Part shown: positions 46,413 to 55,331 of the stretch, piece by piece
How positions within the stretch are numbered: position 1 is the first letter of the stretch
Layout of the letters: each line of letters opens with the position of its first letter
Assembly: GCF_037039395.1 (NCBI RefSeq)
Contig: NZ_CP146244.1
Coordinates: 1,116,001 to 1,180,000, forward strand
Source of the DNA: Agrobacterium vitis
GTDB lineage: Bacteria > Pseudomonadota > Alphaproteobacteria > Rhizobiales > Rhizobiaceae
Reading direction: 5' to 3'
DNA: 64,000 nt
Made by a program: the position numbers and the translations under genes
The notes under the pieces: model-generated
What the model was told of the DNA's origin: nothing
The model's input: only the letters and a program-made list of their open reading frames with translations
Databases searched by the model: none

Positions 46413-46435
46413 GACCGGCCCGAAAAGGGCCGGTC
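46413..46435. terminator. Bidirectional terminator after acdS
   Basis: A perfect 9-bp GC-rich stem GACCGGCCC/GGGCCGGTC with loop GAAAA, between the convergent ends of acdS and the hypothetical gene at 46446. Confidence 0.82.
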
Positions 46436-46445
46436 CGTAGACATT

Positions 46446-46919
46446 TCAGCCGCGAACGCCAGCCTTCTTGGGGGCAAAGGCGACGCGGGTTGTGGTGGTC
46501 GCAGTTGGCATCCGCTCTACCGGGCGGCGGTTGCTGTTGGCCGAGACGGTGCGCATGCCGACCGGACGAATAATGGTCTTGGCTGCCACGGGACGGGCTA
46601 CGGGCGTGGGCGCCGGTGCGGGCGCAGCCTTGGCCTTCTGGGCCAGCGTGACCCAGCGCATGATCGCTTCGAAAGCATGGCGGCCTTCGCGGCGCGCGGT
46701 GACCAGGCCGTCTTCGCTGAGCAGACAGGTGGCGCCGATTTCTTTCCAGTTCGGACGGCCGCCATGCAAAGGCGGGGTGGCCTGACGAACGATCAGCCCG
46801 AGCATATAGCTGCGCAAATTCTGGTAATCGGATTTGGCAAGCGCCGGCGCAAGCCGCACTTCGCAAAAGGTTTCGATTTTCCGATGAAATACCGGAGCGG
46901 AAGGGGTCAATCTTGGCAT
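46446..46919 (-). CDS. Hypothetical protein with Ala/Pro-rich tail
   Basis: A 157-residue protein of unknown function. The N-terminal ~100 residues look globular (YQNLRSYMLGLIVRQ, GRPNWKEIGATC, ARREGRHAFEAIMRWV). From residue ~100 it becomes Ala/Pro/Thr/Arg-rich and probably disordered (APAPAPTPVARPVA), ending KKAGVRG. No membrane segment or catalytic motif. It is flanked by a terminator on its 3' side; upstream 270 bases hold no gene. Confidence 0.6.
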   Translation of the reverse strand: MPRLTPSAPVFHRKIETFCEVRLAPALAKSDYQNLRSYMLGLIVRQATPPLHGGRPNWKEIGATCLLSEDGLVTARREGRHAFEAIMRWVTLAQKAKAAPAPAPTPVARPVAAKTIIRPVGMRTVSANSNRRPVERMPTATTTTRVAFAPKKAGVRG

Positions 46920-47191
46920 AATACTCGCAACTCATGAATGGCCCGGCGGTGAGATGCCGGGGTGGCGCTGCTACAGCATAATCGGCCCGACCGCAAGCGA
47001 TTGGGTTGAAAATTATGCAGTATATTGAATATGTTACAGCGTGACGCTGGTGTCGTCGCCGACGCATCGCGCTGTAAGACATGGATGTTAAAATAGTGTT
47101 TCATCAGCCAGAGGGAGAGACCGCGAAGCAGCGGTCAATCACCTGCGAACCGATAGGGGAGCGCCGCTTTACGACTGTCAGGGTGTCTTAG

Positions 47192-48115
47192 TCAACCCAG
47201 TGCTTGGCTCGCCAATCCATAAGTGATGGCACGGGGCTCTGAGTGGCCCTTGTCATCGGCGCTCGGTTCCCCTTTTGGCCCGACCGGCCAGGGTGCTCGC
47301 AGCGACATGGTGGTGACGGTATCAAACAGGGAAAGCCCGGATTCCAGCAGGAATTCGGCAAAAGCACCCGAGCCATGCCGCGTATCGAGCCGCAGGAACC
47401 GTCCCTGATGGCGTGCGACATGAGGTCGCGTCACGGCAATGGCATCTTCATCGCTGGCGGCAACCACCGGTCCGATCACATGACCCCGCCCAAAGGGTCG
47501 GGATAGCGCGAAGGCGACGATTTTACCGGCGCGCAGCAGTGCCACGCCTTCGGACAGGGGCAGAAGGGTGCCAAGCCACCGCTGACGGTTTGCACCGAAG
47601 GCAATTGCATCCAGCGCGGCGACATCCGGTAAATCCTCAGGTTTTATGTCGCGCAGCTCTGCGCCATCCGCTGGATTTGCGGTTTCCGGCGGCAACCGTG
47701 CCTCGCCCTGGCATTGAAAGACCGAGGCTTCGACGGCAAAGCCGATGCCGCGATAGAGGCGTCTTGCTGCCCGGGTGGAGTTCAGCCCCAGCCGTGCGAC
47801 GGGAATGCTGCCGAGGATATGATCCATCAGCCAGCGGCCGGTTCCCTGGGTTTGCAGGCGCGGCGAGGTGATCACCATGCCGATGGTGGCGAAATTCTCG
47901 TCCATGGGAAACCACATGGCCGAGCCCAGCACCCGGTCTATCGGGTCGATGGCGGCGACGCCCTGGCCATTTGCCAGAAGAAAAGCCCAATCCTCAGTCC
48001 GGTGCGGCCAGCCGACGGCGACGGAAAGCCCATGCAGGTGCTCGATGCCGACATCATGAATGTCGGTCAACGTCAGTTCAAAGGATTCCACCTGGATCGA
48101 CGTTTTCACCGTCAC
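47192..48115 (-). CDS. GNAT family acetyltransferase, two-domain
   Basis: A 307-residue protein with an N-terminal GNAT domain (VITSPRLQTQGTGRWLMDHI, with the acetyl-CoA loop Q-G-T-G, then LNSTRAARRLYRGIGF) and a C-terminal half with a degenerate second acetyltransferase-like domain (IVAFALSRPFGRGHVIGPVV, FLLESGLSLFD). This layout is like the YitH/Acetyltransf_18 group. Substrate unknown. Confidence 0.8.
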   Translation of the reverse strand: MTVKTSIQVESFELTLTDIHDVGIEHLHGLSVAVGWPHRTEDWAFLLANGQGVAAIDPIDRVLGSAMWFPMDENFATIGMVITSPRLQTQGTGRWLMDHILGSIPVARLGLNSTRAARRLYRGIGFAVEASVFQCQGEARLPPETANPADGAELRDIKPEDLPDVAALDAIAFGANRQRWLGTLLPLSEGVALLRAGKIVAFALSRPFGRGHVIGPVVAASDEDAIAVTRPHVARHQGRFLRLDTRHGSGAFAEFLLESGLSLFDTVTTMSLRAPWPVGPKGEPSADDKGHSEPRAITYGLASQALG

Positions 48116-48239
48116 ATTGTCTTCCTTGCATCGGGTCGGTTTGCAGCAGATGCGACCGATGCTTATCTAAAGCTGTCCAAGGCAATAGATTCCACTGAAA
48201 GCGCCGCAATTTCCAGCATGTTTTATCGAAAAACCCACC

Positions 48240-48296
48240 AAGAGCGACACTTAGCCTGATGAAAGCGCGTTACTTTCACCTCCAGCGCTCTTTTTT
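48240..48296 (+). promoter_or_regulatory. Possible attenuator or small-RNA terminator upstream of ghrA
   Basis: Two mutually exclusive stems can form: TGAAAG/CTTTCA (48260-48278) or AGCGC/GCGCT (48264-48289), the latter followed by TTTTTT at 48291-48296. A 13-codon open frame (start 48218, stop 48257-48259) ends just before the first stem. No plus-strand gene lies upstream, so the terminator belongs either to ghrA leader control or to a small RNA. Confidence 0.5.
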
Positions 48297-48351
48297 GTGA
48301 CACCGGCATCGTCAATGACGCCGGATTGAATTGACCCGTTTTAGGATAATC

Positions 48352-49275
48352 ATGGCCTTTCTTTTCAACTCAGATCCGGTGCGTGGCGCGATCTTCGCGC
48401 AGGCCTTCGAACGCGACATGCCCGAGGTGGAGTTTCATGTTGTGCCATCGCCGGTCGAGCCTGCGCGTATCCGCTACCTGATGACCTGGGCGATGCCGGA
48501 GGAGATCGAGCGCTACACCAATCTCGAGGTGCTGTTTTGCATCGGTGCCGGTGTCGACCAGTTCGATCCCGCCCGGCTGCCCGATACCGTCAAGCTGGTG
48601 CGGATGGTGGAGGATGGCATCGTGCGGATGATGCAGGAATATATCACGCTTGCCGTGCTTTCCGTTTACCGCAAGCTGCCAGCCTATATTTGCCAGCAGC
48701 AGCAAGGTGAATGGCAGCCCCAACCGGTATCCCGGTCACTTGGGCAACGGGTGACGGTGCTGGGCCTGGGTATGCTGGGGCAGGCGGCGCTGGAGCGGTT
48801 GAAGCCTTTCGGCTTTCAGCTGTCGGGCTGGAGCCGTTCGCCCCGCGAAATCGATGGCGTCACCTGCCATGCCGGAATGGAGGCTCTGCCTGATCTGCTG
48901 GAGCAGACCGATATTCTCGTCTGTCTTTTGCCCCTGACAGCCGAGACCCGGCATTTCCTTAATGCCCAACTGTTTGCCCGCCTGCCGCGCGGAGCATCGC
49001 TTGTTCACGCCGGGCGTGGTGCGCAACTGGATCAGGCAGCATTGCTGGCGGCGCTCGATAGCGGCCACCTCACCAGCGCCTTTCTCGATGTCACCGATCC
49101 CGAACCGTTGCCGTCGGACCATCCGCTGTGGCGGCAGCCGAATGTGATCATCACGCCTCATATTGCCAGCGTCACTCAGCCAGAAACGGCGGCCATGGCT
49201 GTTATCGATAATATCCGTCGTCATCGCTCCGGTGAACAGATGATTGGCCTTGTTGATCGCGAGCGCGGATATTAA
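48352..49275 (+). CDS. ghrA: Glyoxylate/hydroxypyruvate reductase A-like 2-hydroxyacid dehydrogenase
   Basis: Reduces glyoxylate or hydroxypyruvate with NADPH. The 307-residue protein has the dinucleotide fold [17 protein letters not shown] near residue 140 and the catalytic triad in HAGRGAQLD (Arg), DVTDPEPLP (Glu) and ITPHIASVT (His). The N-terminal domain has [15 protein letters not shown]. The ATG at 48352 is preferred over the TTG at 48331. The exact substrate is inferred from the subfamily look. Confidence 0.87.
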   Translation: MAFLFNSDPVRGAIFAQAFERDMPEVEFHVVPSPVEPARIRYLMTWAMPEEIERYTNLEVLFCIGAGVDQFDPARLPDTVKLVRMVEDGIVRMMQEYITLAVLSVYRKLPAYICQQQQGEWQPQPVSRSLGQRVTVLGLGMLGQAALERLKPFGFQLSGWSRSPREIDGVTCHAGMEALPDLLEQTDILVCLLPLTAETRHFLNAQLFARLPRGASLVHAGRGAQLDQAALLAALDSGHLTSAFLDVTDPEPLPSDHPLWRQPNVIITPHIASVTQPETAAMAVIDNIRRHRSGEQMIGLVDRERGY

Positions 49276-49369
49276 AGATTTTCCAACTCCAACGGTGACT
49301 GCGGCAGGACCGCACCTATGTTTCAACGACAGGACGGACCTTTTCGTCTCACTTTATTGAGGACATCCT

Positions 49370-50827
49370 ATGCATAATCTCAAAGACAACACCTTGCTGC
49401 GCCAGCAGGGGCTGATTGGCGGCGAATGGGTCGATGCGGCCTCCACCAAGGTGATCGATGTCATTGATCCGGCCACACAATCGGTGATGGGCACGGTGCC
49501 GGATATGGGCGCCGAGGACACAAGCGCCGCTATCAAGGCTGCCGAAAAGGCCTTCAAGCTCTGGAAGAAAAAGACTCATGCCGAGCGCGCCGGGCTGCTG
49601 GAAGCTTGGTACGGCCTGATGATCGAGCATGTCGAGGATCTGGCGCTGATTCTGACGATGGAACAGGGCAAGCCGCTGGATGAAGCGCGCGGCGAAATCC
49701 GCTACGGCGCCTCCTTCGTCAAATGGTTTGCGGAAGAGGCGCGCCGCATCGGCGGCCATACCATTCCCTCGCCAACCACCGACCGCCGCATTGTCGTGCT
49801 GAAGGAGCCGGTTGGTGTCTGCGGCATCATCACGCCCTGGAATTTCCCCAACGCGATGATCACCCGCAAAGTGGCCCCGGCCTTGGCGGCGGGCTGCACC
49901 GTGGTGATCAAGCCCTCGGATTTCACGCCCTATTCGGCGCTGGCGCTGGGCGTGCTGGCTGAGCGTGCCGGTATTCCGGCGGGTGTCGTCAACATCGTCA
50001 CCGGCATGCCGACCGAGATCGGCAATGAAATCATGGCCAATGACGTCGTGCGCAAGATTTCCTTTACCGGCTCCACTCGGGTCGGATCGCTGCTGATGCG
50101 CGGTGCCGCCGATACGATCAAGAAGCTCAGCCTGGAGCTTGGTGGCAATGCGCCATTCATCGTGTTCGACGATGCCGATCTCGATCTGGCTGTGGAAGGC
50201 GCCATCGTGTCGAAATTCCGCAATGGCGGCCAGACCTGCGTCTGCGCCAACCGCATCCTGGTTCAGTCCGGCGTCTACGATGCCTTCGCAGCCAAGCTGA
50301 CGGCCCGGGTCAATGCCATGAAGGTTGGCCCCGGAACCGAGCAAGGCGTTTCGATCGGACCGATGATCAACGAGGCGGCAATCGGCAAGATCCGCCAGCA
50401 TGTCGAGGATGCCGTTTCCAAGGGCGCGAAAATTGCCACGGAGAGCCATGCGCTGCCGGAGGGCAAGCAGTTCACCGCCCCCATCGTTCTGACCGGCGCC
50501 ACCACGGATATGCTGCTGGCCAGCGAAGAGACTTTTGGCCCGGTCGCGCCGCTGTTCAAGTTCGAAACCGAGGAAGAAGCGCTGGAGATTGCCAATGGCA
50601 CGCCCTTCGGTCTGGCCGCCTATTTCTACACCGAGAGCCTGAAGCGCTCCTGGCGGGTGGCCGAGGCGCTGGAAGCGGGGATGATTGGTCTGAATACCGG
50701 AGCCATTTCCACGGAAGTGGCACCGTTTGGCGGCGTCAAGCAATCCGGCCTTGGCCGCGAAGGCGCCCAGATCGGCATCGAGGAATATCTGGAAATGAAG
50801 ACCTTCCATATCGGCGGTCTGGCCTGA
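49370..50827 (+). CDS. gabD: Succinate-semialdehyde dehydrogenase
   Basis: Oxidises succinate semialdehyde to succinate with NAD(P). The 485-residue aldehyde dehydrogenase has GVCGIITPWNFPNAMITRK near residue 145, ISFTGSTRVG, the catalytic Glu in LSLELGGNAP and Cys in NGGQTCVCANR, and the C-terminal FGGVKQSGLGREG. Overall sequence and length fit GabD. It lies near the second Pxp cluster, where cleavage of a pyrrolidone-type ring would yield GABA; that link is inference. Confidence 0.9.
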   Translation: MHNLKDNTLLRQQGLIGGEWVDAASTKVIDVIDPATQSVMGTVPDMGAEDTSAAIKAAEKAFKLWKKKTHAERAGLLEAWYGLMIEHVEDLALILTMEQGKPLDEARGEIRYGASFVKWFAEEARRIGGHTIPSPTTDRRIVVLKEPVGVCGIITPWNFPNAMITRKVAPALAAGCTVVIKPSDFTPYSALALGVLAERAGIPAGVVNIVTGMPTEIGNEIMANDVVRKISFTGSTRVGSLLMRGAADTIKKLSLELGGNAPFIVFDDADLDLAVEGAIVSKFRNGGQTCVCANRILVQSGVYDAFAAKLTARVNAMKVGPGTEQGVSIGPMINEAAIGKIRQHVEDAVSKGAKIATESHALPEGKQFTAPIVLTGATTDMLLASEETFGPVAPLFKFETEEEALEIANGTPFGLAAYFYTESLKRSWRVAEALEAGMIGLNTGAISTEVAPFGGVKQSGLGREGAQIGIEEYLEMKTFHIGGLA

Positions 50828-50840
50828 TATTCGCTTATGG

Positions 50841-50868
50841 TTCCGGGGCAGGGTAACCTACCCCGGAA
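50841..50868. terminator. Shared terminator of gabD and the LysR gene
   Basis: TTCCGGGG/CCCCGGAA stem (8 bp) with an inner AGG/CCT pair set around GTAA. It overlaps the last codons and TAG stop of the LysR gene and lies just after the gabD stop. Confidence 0.75.
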
Positions 50869-51757
50869 TATGAAAGGCCCGCCGGAAATAGGCGCGGAAC
50901 GCCTCCATGGCCGGGCTGAAGTCCGCATTGCGCCGCCAGGCAAGGCCGACATCCATTGATGGTACCGGATCGGTCAGCGTGACCGTCTCGATCCGTCTAC
51001 CCTCCAGTGACCATGGCCGATGCACCATATCGGAGAGAATGGCGACGCCCTGGCCATTGGCGACCAGTGAGCGCACGGCTTCGACCGAGGATGTCCGCAG
51101 CGTCACCTTCGGCTGGTAGGGCGTCGGGCTCCAGTATCTCAGCGTGGTATGCGACGCTTCGTCCACCGTCAGCATGATATAGTTTTCCTCCGCCACGTCC
51201 TTCAGGCCAACCGAGGGACGGGTCAGAAGCGGATGGCGGGCCGGTAGCCAGAGGCGCCGCTGCGAATTCAGCAGTGTTTCGGTGGTCAGTTCCGGGTTGA
51301 GAATGTTTGACGTCAGCAGCACGGCGACGTCATAGCGATTGGCGAGCAGACCCTCCTCGACGCTTTCCCGGTTGAGTTCGAATAGCTGAATATCGACCCC
51401 CGGAAATTGCCGTTTCAACCTTTCGATATGCAGCGGCAGAAAATAACCGATCACCGTATAGCTGGCGGCGACGCTGAGCTTTCCCTGCACCTTGCCGGTG
51501 ACGGGATTGAGCGTGGTGATGTCATCGACCTTCCGCAGAATGTCATAGGCCTGGGATAGCAGCAGACGCCCGGCCTCGGTCAGGTCCATGCCATGCGGCG
51601 TACGCTCGAACAGCGGCGCGCCGACAATGGTTTCAAGCTCCTTGATTGCGGTGGTCACCGCCGATTGAGAGATGGCGAGGTTGATGGCTGCCTGCGAGAC
51701 CTGCCCGGATTCGGCGGTTGCCACGAAATAGCGGATCTGACGAAGACTGAGCGACAT
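50858..51757 (-). CDS. LysR-family transcriptional regulator
   Basis: A 299-residue regulator. The N-terminal helix-turn-helix reads LSLRQIRYFVATAESGQVSQ and SQSAVTTAIKELE, then FERTPHGMDLTEAGR; the rest is the two-lobe inducer-binding domain. The ATG at 51757 (MSLSLRQ) is preferred over 51772. It is divergent from pxpA of the second Pxp cluster, so it probably controls that operon. Confidence 0.9.
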   Translation of the reverse strand: MSLSLRQIRYFVATAESGQVSQAAINLAISQSAVTTAIKELETIVGAPLFERTPHGMDLTEAGRLLLSQAYDILRKVDDITTLNPVTGKVQGKLSVAASYTVIGYFLPLHIERLKRQFPGVDIQLFELNRESVEEGLLANRYDVAVLLTSNILNPELTTETLLNSQRRLWLPARHPLLTRPSVGLKDVAEENYIMLTVDEASHTTLRYWSPTPYQPKVTLRTSSVEAVRSLVANGQGVAILSDMVHRPWSLEGRRIETVTLTDPVPSMDVGLAWRRNADFSPAMEAFRAYFRRAFHIPG

Positions 51758-51792
51758 GTAACGAATTCCCATCTTTATTTTTAATAATGCTA

Positions 51793-51805
51793 TCTGAAAA
51801 TCAGA
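51793..51805. promoter_or_regulatory. LysR operator candidate
   Basis: TCTGA-AAA-TCAGA is a perfect palindrome of T-N11-A form 36 bases upstream of the LysR start. Related half-sites (TCAGA at 51919, TCTGA at 51933) recur further along the same divergent gap before pxpA. Confidence 0.5.
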
Positions 51806-52036
51806 ACGAATAATCTTCTGATTGCAGTGCTTGGCATATTCACCTGGATCTTATGGTCTAGGGGGCGAAAAACATTCAAATTTCTCTCCTGACCTCCCGA
51901 TCTACAGTTATCAGTAAATCAGATAATGACTTTCTGAAAATACCATTTTTCAAATGATGATTTTCTGCCTAGCTTTTCCTGACGAAAATGATGGCACTTG
52001 AGTTTTTTGCATAAAATTAAAGCATAGAGGTTCCCT

Positions 52037-52813
52037 GTGGCGCTTGAATCTGTCGATATCAATTGTGATCTGGGCGAGGCCTTTGGCCGCTGGCGGATCG
52101 GCGATACCGCCGATCAGGCTTTGATGGGGCTGATCAGTTCCGCCAATATCGCCACCGGGTTTCACGCTGGCGATCCCAATCTGATGGATGAGACCGTGCG
52201 GCTGGCGGTGGAGCATGGTGTCGGTATCGGCGCTCATCCCGGTTATGACGATCTCCAGGGGTTTGGGCGCCGCAAGATCAATGGCACGCCGCGTGAATTG
52301 GTCAACGATATCGTCTATCAGGTCGGAGCGCTGAAGGAATTCATGCGCCGCCATGGGTCAAGCCTGCAACATGTGAAGCCACACGGCGCGCTCTATATGG
52401 AAATGGCTGTTAACCCCGAATTGGCGCAGCTTTTCGTGCACTATATGCGTATCGCCAACCCCAATGCCTATGTGCTGTGCATGGCGGGTTCTGCGACCGA
52501 AATCGCGGCGCGCGAGGCAGGCCAGCCGGTGGCGCGGGAATTCTACGCCGACCGTGATTATGACGAAAGCGGCTCTATCGTCTTTACCCGCGATGTCGGG
52601 CGTCCCGATCCCGCCGCCATTGCCCGCAAGGTGTTGCGCGCCTGCCTGGAAGGCAAGGTGACGGCGGTGACGGGCAAGGATATCGAAGTGCCGTTCGAGA
52701 CCATCTGCTTCCATTCCGACACGCTGGGCGCTTTCGACATCGTCCGCCATATGCGCGACGCCCTGGTTGCCGAAGGCATTCGCATTTCGCCCCTTTCAGA
52801 CATTCTCAAATAA
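52037..52813 (+). CDS. pxpA: 5-oxoprolinase subunit A (LamB/YcsF family), second copy
   Basis: A 258-residue PxpA paralogue starting with GTG at 52037 after an AGAGG site. Motifs are [55 protein letters not shown] and CFHSDT. It leads a five-gene operon in which PxpA, biotin carrier, biotin carboxylase, PxpB and PxpC are all separate. It is clearly diverged from the copy at 41730, arguing against recent duplication. Confidence 0.92.
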   Translation: MALESVDINCDLGEAFGRWRIGDTADQALMGLISSANIATGFHAGDPNLMDETVRLAVEHGVGIGAHPGYDDLQGFGRRKINGTPRELVNDIVYQVGALKEFMRRHGSSLQHVKPHGALYMEMAVNPELAQLFVHYMRIANPNAYVLCMAGSATEIAAREAGQPVAREFYADRDYDESGSIVFTRDVGRPDPAAIARKVLRACLEGKVTAVTGKDIEVPFETICFHSDTLGAFDIVRHMRDALVAEGIRISPLSDILK

Positions 52814-52825
52814 TCGGAGACAGCC

Positions 52826-53068
52826 ATGAGCACCCACGAGATCAGATCGCCCCTGCCTGGCACATTCTACCGCAAGCCGTCTCCCGATGCCCCGAGCTTC
52901 AAAAATGATGGAGACGCGGTGGCTGAAGGCGATGTCATTGGCTTGATTGAGGTGATGAAGACCTTTCATGAAGTGCATGCGGATGCCGCCGGCACTGGCC
53001 TCATCTTCGTGGCGGAAGACAATGAGCCGATCATGGCCGGTCAGGTGATCGCTGAGGTGCAGGCATGA
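52826..53068 (+). CDS. Biotin carrier protein (BCCP-like)
   Basis: An 80-residue biotinyl domain protein: IRSPLPGTFYRKPSPDAPSF, then the biotin site in GLIEVMKTFHEVHAD and the closing VAEDNEPIMAGQVIAEVQA. The lysine lies in V-M-K-T rather than the common A-M-K-M, a variant I associate with short carriers linked to PxpABC genes. It overlaps the biotin carboxylase gene by 4 bases. Predicted to shuttle carboxybiotin between carboxylase and the PxpB/C partner. Confidence 0.88.
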   Translation: MSTHEIRSPLPGTFYRKPSPDAPSFKNDGDAVAEGDVIGLIEVMKTFHEVHADAAGTGLIFVAEDNEPIMAGQVIAEVQA

Positions 53069-54456
53069 GCATCTCGTCGCTATTGGTGGCCAACAGGGGC
53101 GAGATTGCCGTTCGGATCATCCAGGCGGCCAAGGCGCTCGGCATTCGCACCGTGCAGGTTCATTCCGCCGCCGATCGCGACATGCTGGCGGTCAAACTGG
53201 CCGATCAGGCGGTGGAGATCGGCCCGCCATCCGCCGCCAAGTCCTACCTGAATATCGAGGCCGTGCTGAAAGCGGCGCTGGAAACCGGTGTCGATGCCGT
53301 GCATCCGGGCTATGGCTTCCTGTCCGAAAGTGCTGCTTTCGCCAAGGCTGTCACCGATGCCGGGCTGATTTTCATTGGTCCAAGCCATGAAGCGATCAGT
53401 CTGTTGGGCGACAAGGTTGAGGCCCGGAAGGTGGCGATGCAGGCAGGTGTGCCGACGGTGCCGGGATCGAATGGCCGGGTGGATGATCTGGACGCAGGGC
53501 GGGCGATTGTCGAGACAATCGGGTTTCCTGTGATGATCAAGGCGGCTGCCGGTGGCGGTGGCCGGGGCATTCGCATTGCTGAGACCATGGAGGATTTCGA
53601 GCGGCATTTCCCGCAGGCGTCCTCCGAAGCGCTGGCTGCGTTTGGCGATGGCGGTCTTTACATCGAGAAGGTCATTACCCGCGCCCGCCATGTCGAAGTG
53701 CAGATCCTCGGCGATGGGGAAAATGCCATTCACTGCTTCGAGCGGGAATGCTCGCTGCAACGCCGCCGCCAGAAGGTCTGGGAAGAAGGCCCATCGGTGC
53801 GTCTGCCTGCGGATGTGCGAAAAGCCCTGTGCGACAGCGCCGTGGCGCTGGCCCGCTCGGTCCACTATCGCGGCGCGGGTACGGTTGAATATCTCTATGA
53901 CGAGCAGAGCGGCGAATTTTATTTCATTGAGGTCAACACCCGCATCCAGGTCGAGCATCCGGTGACGGAAATGATTACCGGCATCGATCTGGTGCAGGAA
54001 ATGATCCGCATTGCCGGTGGCGCGCCTTTGTCGCTGCGCCAGGAAGATGTGGTGCTTTCTGGCCATGCTATCGAATGCCGGATCAATGCCGAGGACCCGG
54101 CGCGTGGCTTTCTGCCTGGTCCGGGCACGGTCTCAACCCTGCACATTCCCGAGGGCGAGGGTATCCGCTTCGATACCATGCTCTATGAAGGCTATCAGGT
54201 GCCGCCGTTCTACGATTCCCTGCTCGGCAAGCTGATCGTCTGGGCGGAAAGCCGTGAGGCCTGCCTGGAAAAGCTTGGCTCGACGTTGGAGCACTTCGAG
54301 ATTGGCGGCCTTGCCACCACCATCCCGCTGCACAAAAAGCTGGTGGCTGATCCCTCCGTGCGAAGCGCCGATGTCCATACCCGGTTTTTGGAGCCGTGGC
54401 TGGAAACGGCCTTTCCGGCTCCCTCCAAGGCACCCGCTTCAAAGGAGACTGTCTGA
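53065..54456 (+). CDS. Biotin carboxylase (AccC-like)
   Basis: ATP-dependent carboxylation of biotin. The 463-residue protein has [20 protein letters not shown], the ATP-grasp glycine loop AAAGGGGRGIRIA, FERECSLQRRRQKVWEE and [18 protein letters not shown], and ends shortly after the carboxylase C-domain with no biotinyl domain. It overlaps its neighbours on both sides (4 and 1 bases). The housekeeping accC would be expected beside accB of fatty acid synthesis, so this is a dedicated paralogue. Confidence 0.92.
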   Translation: MSISSLLVANRGEIAVRIIQAAKALGIRTVQVHSAADRDMLAVKLADQAVEIGPPSAAKSYLNIEAVLKAALETGVDAVHPGYGFLSESAAFAKAVTDAGLIFIGPSHEAISLLGDKVEARKVAMQAGVPTVPGSNGRVDDLDAGRAIVETIGFPVMIKAAAGGGGRGIRIAETMEDFERHFPQASSEALAAFGDGGLYIEKVITRARHVEVQILGDGENAIHCFERECSLQRRRQKVWEEGPSVRLPADVRKALCDSAVALARSVHYRGAGTVEYLYDEQSGEFYFIEVNTRIQVEHPVTEMITGIDLVQEMIRIAGGAPLSLRQEDVVLSGHAIECRINAEDPARGFLPGPGTVSTLHIPEGEGIRFDTMLYEGYQVPPFYDSLLGKLIVWAESREACLEKLGSTLEHFEIGGLATTIPLHKKLVADPSVRSADVHTRFLEPWLETAFPAPSKAPASKETV

Positions 54457-55331
54457 TGGCAATGCGATATACATTCGGCGGTGATGAGCATCTGTTCGTG
54501 GAATGCAGCGAGGCGATGTCGCTGGAAGCATTCTTCACCTCGCTGTCGATGACCAACGGCATTTCTCAAGCCCGGATCAAGGGCGTTACCGAGATCTGCC
54601 CGGCCAATGCCTCCTTCCAGGTCAAGTTCGATCCTGACATCATTCACCCCGATGATATTTTGAAGGAAGTCCAGGCCATCGAAGTGGCGGCGGCGAAAAG
54701 CGATCCGGTGATCGCCACGCGGATCGTCGAAATCCCGGTCTTCTACAACGATCCATGGACCCATGAGACTCTGATGCGGTTTCGCGAACGCCATCAGGAG
54801 CCTGAGGGCACCGATCTCGATTATGCCGCGAAGATCAACAATTACTCTGGGGTCGAAGACTTCATCGCCGCCCATGCCGGTTCACCCTGGTTTGTCTCCA
54901 TGGTCGGCTTCGTGTCCGGCCTGCCTTTCATGTACCAGATGGTCGAGCAGCAGCGGCAGATCGAGGTGCCGAAATATCTGCGGCCCCGCACCGATACGCC
55001 GAGGCTGACGGTCGGCCACGGTGGCTGTTTCGGCTGTATCTATTCGGTGCGCGGTGCCGGCGGCTACCAGATGTTCGGCATTACCCCGATGCCGATCTAC
55101 GATCCGACGCAAACCACCTCTTACCTGCGCGACTTCATGGTGTTCTTCAAGCCGGGCGATATCGTCAAGTTCAAGCCGGTGGATAGAGACGGTTACGATC
55201 AGGCGGTGGAAGAGGTGGACAAGGGCATATTCGTACCGCCGATCCGCGAGGTGCGCTTTGATCTCTCGGAATTCCAGAAAGACATCGGCGGCTACAACGC
55301 CAGGCTGGAGGGCCTTCTCCATGGTCATTAA
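54456..55331 (+). CDS. pxpB: 5-oxoprolinase subunit B (KipI family)
   Basis: A 291-residue protein, longer than typical PxpB (~220). The first ~95 residues hold YTFGGDEHLFVECSEAMSLE; the middle ATRIVEIPVFYNDPW, FVSMVGFVSGLPFMYQM and RLTVGHGGCFGCIYSVRGAGG align with the KipI/AHS1 domain; the C-terminus has YDPTQTTSYLRDFMVFFKPGD. The start follows AAAGGAG and overlaps the accC-like stop. It overlaps pxpC by 11 bases, matching the fused arrangement at 39261. Confidence 0.85.
   Translation: MAMRYTFGGDEHLFVECSEAMSLEAFFTSLSMTNGISQARIKGVTEICPANASFQVKFDPDIIHPDDILKEVQAIEVAAAKSDPVIATRIVEIPVFYNDPWTHETLMRFRERHQEPEGTDLDYAAKINNYSGVEDFIAAHAGSPWFVSMVGFVSGLPFMYQMVEQQRQIEVPKYLRPRTDTPRLTVGHGGCFGCIYSVRGAGGYQMFGITPMPIYDPTQTTSYLRDFMVFFKPGDIVKFKPVDRDGYDQAVEEVDKGIFVPPIREVRFDLSEFQKDIGGYNARLEGLLHGH

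Noticed and set aside
49349..50809. A 486-codon open frame on the minus strand opposite gabD
   Set aside because: It is the complement of a strongly supported aldehyde dehydrogenase; the translation is Arg/His/Asp-rich with no family features. High GC at third positions suppresses stops on the opposite strand.
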